NCBI RefSeq assembly: GCF_036324505.1
Contig: NC_086361.1
Span: 7,510,328 to 7,574,327, forward strand
Direction: 5' to 3'
Source: Eleginops maclovinus
Taxonomy: Eukaryota; Chordata; Actinopteri; Perciformes; Eleginopidae
DNA length: 64,000 nucleotides
The position numbers and the translations under genes are program-made. This document shows, one piece after another, positions 54,028 to 64,000 of this stretch. Every line of letters begins with the position of its first letter. Within the stretch, counting starts at the first letter, position 1. The notes under the pieces are model-generated. The model was not told where the DNA came from. It ran no database searches and saw only the letters and a list, made by a program, of their open reading frames with translations.

Positions 54028-54626
54028 TGAAGTGTTAGAATTAGATATTACAATCAATTTTAACATTTAAGCCATTGAATGGGTGAAGTTTTACAACAAC
54101 TGCCCTGGTAACTTACATAACCCTGTACAGTGAGATGTAATAGATCCTCAGTTATGTAACAGGCCTTTAGTTCAGACACGCTTTTGTCTCCAACTTGAAA
54201 CATGGCTTTGCTTATTAAAGCACAGCTGACAATCTGGACTTTTTAATATCATATTTTTGTATCCAAATTAGCTCCCAATGGGAAGTTTTTTCATATAACC
54301 ATTTTTTTGGGTTAAAATATTTGTCCCGGTCAAACTCTGCCGTTTCGAAAATAAGACCTGTTAATTTACAAATGTCTAGGCTAATTCAAGACTTTTCCAA
54401 GCATGGAGATATGGATAGATTAAATAAACAGAGGGCTGGATGAATAACATAATATGTGTGACAGAAAGAGAGAAACACTTGTTATGTGCTAATATAAACC
54501 AAACACAAAAGAGGGAGGGCGAGGTTGAGTGGCTTCGATAGAGCGAGCGATAAAGCTGCTTTAGATATTTTCAGACGTCTTCGGTTGTTTTAATCTGAGC
54601 AGAGGCTGGTTGACATGCTGCTTTGC

Positions 54627-54765
<139 letters not shown>

Positions 54766-56399
54766 ATGTGCCTGCGTATATGTGCCTGCATTAAACAGGC
54801 CAGATGAGACGACAACCCATTGCAAATTGACTTGTTAGCGCAGAGCACTGTCTCAGGCGGCTACTCTTTAAACCCTCCATCTGTGCTGTGAACCTGCTGG
54901 TGTGATTATATACCGCAGTGCACATTCTGCTACAGTACATATAGCATGATCCTCTAAATTTTACATCACTTCAATGTTTTTAAATAATACCTGCAAACAA
55001 CTCTACAAATCTACAAATACTTACCAGAATTGAAATTGGAGCACTTGCAATAAAAAAACTTAAGAACAATGGTGTAGAAAAACAAGAAAGGAAGGCATCT
55101 AATAATTTACCCACATACTATATACATAGTTTACTAAAACCATTATATCATCATCACATTCTGAATCAACATTTTTCTGTAGGTTTTTTAACTCATAACA
55201 TCTGATGTTAATGTTGTTTTGAAGAAAAAATGTCAAATGATTAAGTGCAGTAACATTAACCATCCTCCCACCAGCATACTGTAGATAATAATATTGAACC
55301 AATCTTATGAAGTATTCATCACATTCTCACCTGAATTGAGCATATTTAAAAAAAAATAGACTTATAATTGAACTATTTAAACATTGACTGAAGACAAACA
55401 TCCACAACAATTGTTGAATCAACATTATAACATTTCATTTCATTTAATATTAACAAACATAAATGATATATGTTATAACTTTTGCTGCTGGTTTAACCAT
55501 CCTTTTTTCTAAATATGTAGCAGCATGTAATCAGCAGTTCTGGTTCGCTTACTGTATCATAAAGATTTTAAATAGAGGGAAACATCCAGCCCTTTTTTGA
55601 AACATTACAAATTATTAACATTTATATTTAATGGTCACATAGTGGTATTGATCTGCTCATCTCATTTCTAAAAAAGGCAAAAAGCACATTTCCCAAAATG
55701 TCAATCCATACTTTTTTTTAATATGACCCTAATGTCAAAAATATTGACTTACCAGAACAACCACTCGGAGGCTCCTCATGCAATAAAAGCTGGTTTAAGT
55801 TCTGCCTTTTAATAAAAAGTACTTGTTCAAGATTATTTGAAACGAGTCTGCTTCAGGAGTTGAATTATATTCTCCCCCTTCATAGACCTGACCTTTTCCT
55901 CCCACTCCTTTAGAGATCTATTTCATACTTACAGTGCTGCTGCAGTAGTACATCTATCCATCTGTCAGAGGAGATTTAAGAGACAATCTGAAACACGTCA
56001 TGGTTGGACAAAAGAGTAAGACTCCCAAGGCCGTTTTATCATAAGACCGCCATGACACGGGGCAGACAGTGACTATAGTGCAGCTATGCATGATTGTCTT
56101 CTATTTGTGTGTTTCTGTATAATTGTGTAGTAGGTGGTAAGAAATGGAAACACAAACAGGTAATGTAAGCAACGCCAAACTTAATGTGAAGCAGCAACTG
56201 CAGAACATTAAAAAGGAGAACAACAGGAAAGACTTGAGTTACACAATCAGGAAAGGTAATAAAAAAAGGGAGCAAGGCAGTTTTCATAAATGGCTATACA
56301 TTCTTATAAATAGATCAGTCACATTAGTTGTTAAAGCAGTTTTGAAGTGTTACCATCTAGATGTTCCTTTTAATCTGAATATGTTCTTTGAATTGGTTA

Positions 56400-56745
56400 A
56401 GTAGTACAACAGCCCTGAAAACTCACATAACCCTGTAAGTTAGAGTAGTTGTAGGAACATTTTGGAAGTTGGGTGGTTCAATTCCCAGATCCTTACCCTA
56501 AAATGACAATGTGTTCTTGGGCTAGATACTTTATCCTAAGAAGCTCCCTATGGCATGATAAATGGTGTAAGTGTCAATGTTAGTTTACCGTAGCAGGTCA
56601 CCCTTGTATGGCATTCTCTGCCTCTCTATGAATGTGTATGAATGGGTGAATGCTGACTTGTATGTATAAATGTGCTTTGAGGGGTGTTGTAAAGACTGGA
56701 AAGGTGCTATGTAAATGCTGTCCACTTACCATTTGGCATCGCAAA
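56400..56745 (+). mobile_element. SINE-like repeat
   Basis: A B-box-like gtggttcaattcccag lies at 56473. It is followed by tgttcttgggctagatactt (the usual TCCTTGGGCAAGACACTTA wording) and ends with ggtgctatgtaaatgctgtc and cacttacc. These blocks are those of a widespread fish SINE/MITE. The sequence 54080-54140 shares only the cataaccctgta block and may be a relic of the same kind. Confidence 0.55.
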
Positions 56746-59599
56746 ACCATGAAGTTAATGATAAAAATAAAAAAAACAAGAAAAGTGTAAAAATGGCCAT
56801 GGTCCATATAAGGGGACCAAGGTGGCATTGTAAATTACTGCTGCAGGTTGCACTGGCTTACAAGGAATTCTTCTTAAGAGATGACTTACTGACCCACAAA
56901 ATTACAAATGTTACAAATGAGTGCAAGTACGTTTTCAATACTCATACTTAGAAGCATTTAAAGCCTTTATGACACATTGCTTATTCCTTAATGTTGTACT
57001 ACAATACTTCCATTTTATTATCACATTTTCACAAGACATTGCGGCCTTATTTATTTTTTAGTAAAATGTAAACACATTTAATTTTGGTGGAATTAAACTT
57101 CTAAATTTGAAATACTGAAACAATTATGTTCTGAATGAATTAGTCGTTTCCTCTTAATCATTGAAACAATGATTTAATATAATTGTTAAATTGAAACATT
57201 AAACATCTACATTTCTTAAATGAGCTTAAACAATTATAGCTTAATCAATCCTTCAACACCTGAATACACTCAGTGAATAAGAAAATGAGACAGACGGAGA
57301 GACACAGAGACCCAGACAGACCCCAGAGCTGTAGAGCGAGGCGTGACACAAATCCTAAGCCTCCATGATAACAAACACTTAAACTGTCAGGGGACCCAGT
57401 AAAGAGATATGTGAAAATGGAACAAGTGAGGAGAAATAAAGGTAGAGCGCGCAATTCTCAGATAAAAGCCTTTACAAAACAAACAGTGCACCAAAACTCT
57501 CTGACTTCAACTCTCTGGCCTATTAGATGAGTCAGAACACAGTGTTAATTCCTCTTTGAATTGTCATGCTAGAGATTGAATTACCTCCACCACTGAGTTT
57601 ATGTTTTGGGTTTGGGTTTGTTTGTTTAACTGTCAGGAAGACAGTCATATACTTGTTTGTTTTAATTCACCTGTTATTGCAAGATAGTGCATTTTTTTTC
57701 TTTTGGTTTGTTTATTCTATTCAAATCCATGTTAGTGGCTCCAAAAAGAGGTAATAATAGTAATATGAGCAAAGTACACTAGGCTAGTAGTTTTTAATAT
57801 ACAAGTCTGATTGTATAGAAGTCTATAAGAGATTCACCTACTTCTCACTTGATTTATTATGTCAGTGTACATTTTCTTGAAGAGTTTATGGCATCAAAAG
57901 CTAGTTTAAATATATTGGAATATGGCTTGATGATCACTTTGTTAATTATGGTCCCATGTAAGAAAATCAAGCAGGGTTTGTTGCTACCATGTAGATTAAA
58001 TGTTTCTTAAGCGTGTATTTGTCTTATAACTTAAACCCTTTCAATTGCGTTTTCATTTAATGGAAGTGCAGTCTAACATTTTGGTTGCCTAAAAAATGTC
58101 CCTTTCTGTATTGCGTTGTACTGAGCTCTATAATTTATTCCTTTTGTTGTTAATTGTGGTTGTCAAAAACCATGAAGTAGGCGGCAAAACACAAGGCTTC
58201 AAAAGTATGGTACACAAACCAATGAGTGATGTCACAATGACTATGTCCATTTCTATATTCAGTCTATCATCACTATTCCCTCTTTGGCTGCTATAGTGAT
58301 CTATGGTCCCTACACACTACAGGGCTGGTCAGAGGTTGACTCGTATATAAAGAACATTTAAAGCCTTCAGACTACTCAAGAGTCTTCACAGAGCCTTAAT
58401 ATATAAAATACATTTCAAAATGTCACACAGATAACACAAGAAAGATTTGGTCTCCTGATATGGTGTACTGTGGTTATCAAGTTTTGACAAAGTGACTGCA
58501 GTGACTTTGTATGCTTTCCTCCCTGACAAGTTTCTGCCGTTTTCACCCAATTTCATGTTCATAGCAATCCGACTGCCTAACATCATATGCCAAAGATCTT
58601 CCACTAATAAGACACTTCCATTGTCTTGTCATTTAAGAGTCTTTTGTAGGAAGAAAATGTGCTGTACTTTGTTAGAAATACCATAAAAATTGCTTTTATG
58701 GCAATATTTGTTAGGAAGGAGCGAGTGATTCACTTTCAGTGTGAGGCGGTTGAAGCGAATGTAACCTCTTTCTTTATTACACACACGTTTAAACCAAAAT
58801 CATCAAGTATCTACATTTCTGCGGTTTCATCAACACCTCATGGAAGCGCTACAATCAAACTGAACTACTAATTTACATACTCCTATGCATTTGTCCTCCA
58901 GGTGTAAATGATATCAACTAATATATGCACATGGTATTTGCATAATAACTCCACCACCTGCCTACTATGGCTGCAATAAAACAGAAAGCATAGGGAGGCT
59001 ATGAATGGGAAGAGTGGCTGTCATATGTTCCACATGGAAATTAGAATATTAATGGGATCCATTTTCAAAGTCTTAATTGAGACAACCTCACTCTAATTAC
59101 CTGGCATGATGATATTATTATGTATATGTTAATGTAGCTAGTGACATGTCATACATTACTGTGTCCTTGTCCTGTGCTACTCTGGTTCTCACTACAGAGA
59201 GAACCTTCACAGTGTAGTTATTCCTCCCTTTAAAAGGACTTCAACACGAGCCGACTTCTCCGTGTTAATGCTACTCCCAGCATCCCGAGTACGAAGGTCA
59301 ACAGTCCGCATCCGTGGACCTGCTGGGACAGGTTAGCAAGCGAAATGAATAAGTAATGCTGTCACTTCACACAGCAAATCGCAGCTTAAATGCCCCCTAG
59401 GAAGGGCACGTAAACCTCATTACCCCAACCTTAACCCTATGTGCCCCAGTGGATCTGCTTCCTGGAACCAGTGAAGACTGTGGTGGTGGGTGTGAATTTA
59501 AAATAGGGCCTCATTGACATAGAGCATATGTCTCCTTTTGACAATCCTTGGTTAAATATGGGTATACAAATTAAATAGATCTACTGTCCTAAATGAATT

Positions 59600-59960
59600 A
59601 ATATAGCTGCAGGGACTCAATGAGAGATTGCATGAATGCCGAATAAAACAAGTCTGACAGCGCTTTGAAAACAACACGCATCTGCTTTACACTCCTCGCC
59701 GTCAGAGTAAAAGACAATAAATCAAACTGATCCTCTAGTGTTTGCACTGCACCATGTAATTATTTACACACTTCCACTGAAAAGCCAATATTACATTTCA
59801 CCACAGGGATATACAGTATGCAAGGGAATTAAATCTAACTGACAGTAATTTTACTCAGATGCGAAATATAAACAGACTCCACCTGTCGAACAAAATCAAC
59901 ATGAGCAGACAAATATGCATGAGGACTAGAGAGGATGTTGCAATGTGATGTCACTAGTCG
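59600..59960. promoter_or_regulatory. Candidate conserved non-coding element
   Basis: Repeat-free sequence with gtaattatttaca, gaattaaatc and atatgcatgag (octamer-like atatgcat) cores. It has no open frame of note. Inference only. Confidence 0.2.
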
Positions 59961-61346
59961 TGACCCCACATAACACCAAGGGGTAGAGTTTGGGGGGGAA
60001 GGGGAAGGTTAAAGCCTTCAAAATCATTTATTTTTTAAAGTTATTTTTGGGCCAATTCAAGCCTTAATTTGAAAGATAGAATTGAAAGCGGGAGGAAGAA
60101 GAAATGATGCGTTAAGTGATTGCAGGCCTGATTCGAACCTCAGTATACGACCCCTTGACATAATTTACACATCTGTAGTTTCCTTTCTGCATCTTGAAAG
60201 GTTGTGCACAATCTAAAATAAACCCTTTCAATTTAGTCAATGAATAAGTAAAATAATATCAAGTTAATAATTTGACCATGTTTGTATTGCTGTAAAAATT
60301 ACCTAACAAAAAGGAGTTTTTTCAAAACTTATTTTTCCTTTTCTGGTTGAATTTGTGCTGTTTAGTAAACTTGGCTGTGATATTTGGTGAGAAAAATGTT
60401 TGTTAAGACAAAATAAAACAGTCATCTATTTTAAATCACTTTTATGTCACTTTCCTTGGGCAGTACTTTGAGAAAGAGCTTGAAAGAACACCTCATTTTT
60501 ACACAGATGCACATAAATCACAAGAGAAATATTTAAATTGAAAGCCACATACAAAATACATGATACAGTTAGTAAAAATGACAGCAAATTAGGACTTCAG
60601 GACTTATACTACAACATAGAGTAGTTCTTCTGATGTCTAAACTCCATGAGCATAACATAAACTGCATTTCCTCAGACAATTACCAGATTTCATATGCACT
60701 GCCACACTGCAGTTTTCTTTCCTTTTGGCAATCAAACTATTTGCTGCCCACTGTATTTATTAATCAATGTATAAAGTGCACCGTTCCAAACTGACAGTTT
60801 GCTTAATCAGTCAATCGTTTGTATATGTCAGAAGGATTGAGAGAGTTGATGTTGTAACATTTGGAAATTAAAATAATCCAATCCATTCAACATCATCAAC
60901 TTTTTTTGAAAATGGAAATCATTATTGGAATTCAAGCTGCCAGTCACCTAGCAGTTGAGTTGACCTCAACGAGAATCAAAAAAGCGTTATTTTTTTCAAT
61001 TTAAAGCCCCCACTGTGTTTTTTTTTATTATTATTGATCGTGGATGGTTTTGGATGTCTAGGATGTCACAGTACTTTTGTATGGTTGGGAGAGGCGTTCA
61101 GGTTTACAAAAACACACAGCCGATGAAAGTTTCCATATAAATGCTATTTTCTTTTCTTTGTTTAAATAAATGCAACATATTTTTTTGAAGCATCGTTTTA
61201 TGTTGTATCATTTTAATTTCGCAGCTTATTCGATTAACCCCCAGTGAGAACAACGTCTCTTTATGTAGATGATTCCATGATTTCTGGAGCTAAATCTGAT
61301 AAAAATAAATAAATGGAGAACATAAAACCAGCATGAAATGTCGTAC

Positions 61347-61748
61347 CTGTTTCTGCACCTGGGATATCGTATATTGCAGCGAGCATATAAAAGCTGCAGC
61401 ATCTCCGCCCTCATGGCACTCAGTTTGAAAGCCCAGCATTAAGAGCATATTAACCCTGTCTGGCAGTAAGTTTAATTGATAAATCCCGAGCCTCTCCACC
61501 TGCTCCCACAATGTACTCCTCTCTGCAGGGGAGCGTCGGCTAAAAGCCTCACATGTAAACAATACTCTTCGGTATGTGGTGCGCAGTCTCGCGCTTGATG
61601 GAACACTGCGAGACGAAGGTGTTGATGAGTCGACCCGGCTGCTCAGCCTGTCTCTGCGGTGCGCTTTGGTTAGCGTTACAGCTGCAGGTGCTGTTGTCGG
61701 TGTTGGCAGGAAATCCTTCACTAATTTGGCAAATCTCACAAGTGTCTG
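61347..61748 (-). other. Unrecognised antisense exon-like open segment, CpG-rich
   Basis: On the minus strand a frame stays open across the 402-nt segment (134 codons). It could be bounded by an AG at 61749-61750 and a gtacga donor after 61347, which would make a symmetric phase 0-0 exon. It reads RFAKLVKDFLP near the start and LWEQVERLGIYQLNLL and MLGFQTECHEGGDAAAFICS later, ending QVQKQ. The composition is not low-complexity, and CpGs are kept far more than in the flanks. I do not recognise the protein, and no partner exon is seen. It could be a chance open frame on a CpG island or enhancer, a transposon relic, or a nested antisense exon. Confidence 0.35.
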
Positions 61749-62363
61749 CTGGTTTCCTCAGCACCAATTTCTTCAGAAAGACAGGACAAATGAGACATGT
61801 CAATCAATCACTCCACTAATCAATCAACCAACCAACCAATTAATCAATCTATTTTTGTATATATACTCCAATAACAAAAATCAAACAATGTGTTCAGCAT
61901 ACAGCACCCTCTGGTCTAAGACATTCGCAGTGGACAACAAAAAACAGTACAGATAATCTGGGAGAAAATGGAAGAAAAAACCTTTGGAAGAGCAACACAG
62001 GAGTATCTTGTTTAGGACTAAAGACAGGGGACAATCTTCAGCTTTTATTTGTTTGAATGCAGTTAACAGCTCAAAGTGTTTCTATCTTCAACTCTCCTTC
62101 ACAGTCACATAGCCTTTGTTTATACTCCCATTTATGCATGGAATGTAACTTTTCACTAACCTGCTACAGACCTTTGATTTGTTTGGCTTCAGAAAAACTA
62201 CAGTGCAATCTGTGGTTTGATTATACCGAACAAATAATGAACACTCTGATCCTCCTATCTTATTTAAGTAACAGGTTGGTGCAGCTGTCAACAAAACTTC
62301 AGATTTTCAAGACACAACTCCACAGTCTATAAACAACAAAGTAGTACTTTGCAGGTAACAAAG

Positions 62364-62479
<116 letters not shown>

Positions 62480-62605
62480 AGCCCTACAGCCCAGCGGTGT
62501 GGGTGATGATGTTTGTGATGTGCCTGTCGGTGGTCGCTGTCACCGTCTTCATCTTTGAGTTCTTCAGCCCCGTGGGATACAACCGCAGCCTGCAGAGCGC
62601 TAAAA
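62480..62605 (+). CDS. grin2d: GluN2D-like exon 7 of 7 in window (membrane helix M1)
   Basis: The first two bases complete the Glu of the conserved EPYSPAVW pre-M1 motif. The exon then encodes [20 protein letters not shown], the M1 transmembrane helix, and ends [15 protein letters not shown] plus one base before a gtaaga donor. [10 protein letters not shown] and SPVGYNRSL agree better with GluN2D than with GluN2C (AITVFMF and SPVSYN), which is the strongest subtype evidence here. The acceptor is ctttcag with a 105-bp TG repeat directly upstream, described separately. If reading ran past the donor, a stop would be met within the intron. The pore loop, M3, S2 and M4 must lie beyond the window. 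Confidence 0.96.
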
Positions 62606-64000
62606 GTAAGAGACAGAGTCACTCCAGTGCCGGCATGCCAATCAACCCACTGCCACTGCTCATTTCACTACATTATTACCAACTTGTCACTTCGTCAGTT
62701 ATGTAAGCGGTGGGGGGGGGCTGATTTGAGAAGGGTGTTTGCTCAAATTATGCAAAGCGCCCCGCGTTTTTTCACTGCACATGAGTCTAAACAATCACTC
62801 CACACCCACAATCGGGCTTATTTATATTTAATGAAACAAACACTGACAGTGCAGTGATGGTTGACTTTGACATTTTAACAGTACTTGTCAGTTCATCATT
62901 TATTCCAAAATGTTTACTGGCTTCCCCTCTGTGCTGACATCTTCATTTGTATGCATCATTTGGAAATGTTTTTCATCACTTTCTAATAAATTGACACAAG
63001 TGGAATTATAAAGATTTGGAGTCACACATAGCTAGCTAAGTGTTCATCACTTCTTGTGAGTGGTAGCTTCTCCTTTGTTAACATATGTCTGCTTCTTCAT
63101 TCCTAAACACACTGCTTTTACCACACTTCAGAAAAAGTGGTTATGCTTCTTCAATGAATTCATAAATAAAAATGAACAACATTCGACCATATTTAACCAC
63201 AATATAAATTAACTTTATTTCAGTAATTATTTGGCAAGTCTATTAATGTTATGCAGAAATATGAACCTTTTTTAAATAGTCATTATAATACCTTAATTCT
63301 TTCATTTTTATCACAGGTAACATGTAGGTCTTCATGCTCCACACACGATGCAGGTATTACTAAACAATTGACATGAATTAGATAAAACACATTCATATTT
63401 TCTTCAAACATATAAGGATGGCGAAGCTTAATCTGATAACCAGAGAGTATAGTTTGTTTTTGTGTTAAATAACTTTAGGGATCACTTTACCAAATCATCC
63501 ATGTTTTAGGAAATCCATGTTGGACATCTTTCTCTAGGATACTCCAATTCAATGTAGAGTTAGGTTAAGGATTAGGGTTAAGACAGTTTTTTATTGTGAC
63601 CCCTAGATCATATTCATGTTGGTAGTTAGCAAAAAAATAAAACAAACTTTAGGCTAACCAAGTTACTGTGAGTGAGAATGTTTTTTCTTTAGCTTTCAAA
63701 GTCTTTATGACCAGTTTGCAAACAAAACCTGCCATTTGCTTCAATACATTCTTCCCTACCTTCATTTCCAACCATCTTTTTATTGACAGATTCACTTTCA
63801 CTGCAAAAAAGGTGACAACTCTGTAGATACTTCCAATTCTCATTATTCCCTCCATCTATATCGCACCATTCCCTTGATGCCTTCAGACTGTGTTGACTCT
63901 TTTTCCAGCCAGAAATATATCAGCACCTTTCATCTTGAAAGATCAATTGGATCTTCTCCCTGCTCTACCTTGTCTCTCATCTATTTTCCCTTCTGAGGTT
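62606..64000 (+). other. Start of the intron downstream of the M1 exon
   Basis: The sequence is AT-rich after the gtaaga donor. The next GluN2 exon (pore loop and M3, normally containing the SYTANLAAF motif) is not seen before the window ends, so the intron is longer than 1.39 kb. No repeat or gene was recognised. Confidence 0.85.

Noticed and set aside
63556..63580. Telomere-like words (gttaggttaaggattagggtta), also near 50166
   Set aside because: Too short and imperfect to claim an interstitial telomere.

Overview
This is vertebrate, almost certainly ray-finned (teleost) fish, nuclear DNA. Short exons with GT-AG borders lie in long AT-rich introns. Long CA/GT microsatellites and fish-type interspersed repeats (tRNA-derived SINEs, hAT-type elements, a non-LTR retrotransposon) fill the introns. 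There are no bacterial-style operons.

The whole window lies inside one plus-strand gene for an NMDA-type glutamate receptor GluN2 subunit, best matched to GluN2D (grin2d; GluN2C is the main alternative). Seven consecutive coding exons are visible: 4017-4204, 9855-9995, 34120-34234, 41187-41392, 44936-45104, 50217-50370 and 62480-62605. They join in one open frame of 366 codons plus one base. In order they encode the end of the amino-terminal domain, the linker, the S1 half of the glutamate-binding domain, and the first membrane helix M1. The 5' exons (signal peptide, most of the amino-terminal domain) and the 3' exons (pore loop, M3, S2, M4, cytoplasmic tail) lie outside the window.

Layout: 1-4016 upstream intron with a (CA)n tract and one dispersed repeat; 4.2-9.9 kb intron; 10-34.1 kb a 24-kb intron with a pre-miRNA-like hairpin, an ACTAG-rich repeat, a (GT)n tract and a SINE; 34.2-41.2 kb, 41.4-44.9 kb and 45.1-50.2 kb introns, the last holding an intact-looking 406-bp hAT-type MITE with a perfect 8-bp target duplication; 50.4-62.5 kb intron with a broken LINE nested in inverted-repeat DNA, a 133-bp (GT)n tract, a SINE-like element and an unexplained antisense open exon-like segment; 62.6-64 kb start of the next intron.

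The observation most worth checking is at the M1 exon. Its 3' splice site has a pyrimidine run of only five bases, and about 105 bp of pure TG repeat sits directly against it. This is the arrangement known from CFTR exon 9, where TG-repeat length affects exon inclusion. Other leads are the 83-nt hairpin at 10919-11001 and the CpG-rich antisense 402-nt open segment at 61347-61748. All assignments come from reading the sequence; no database search was run.
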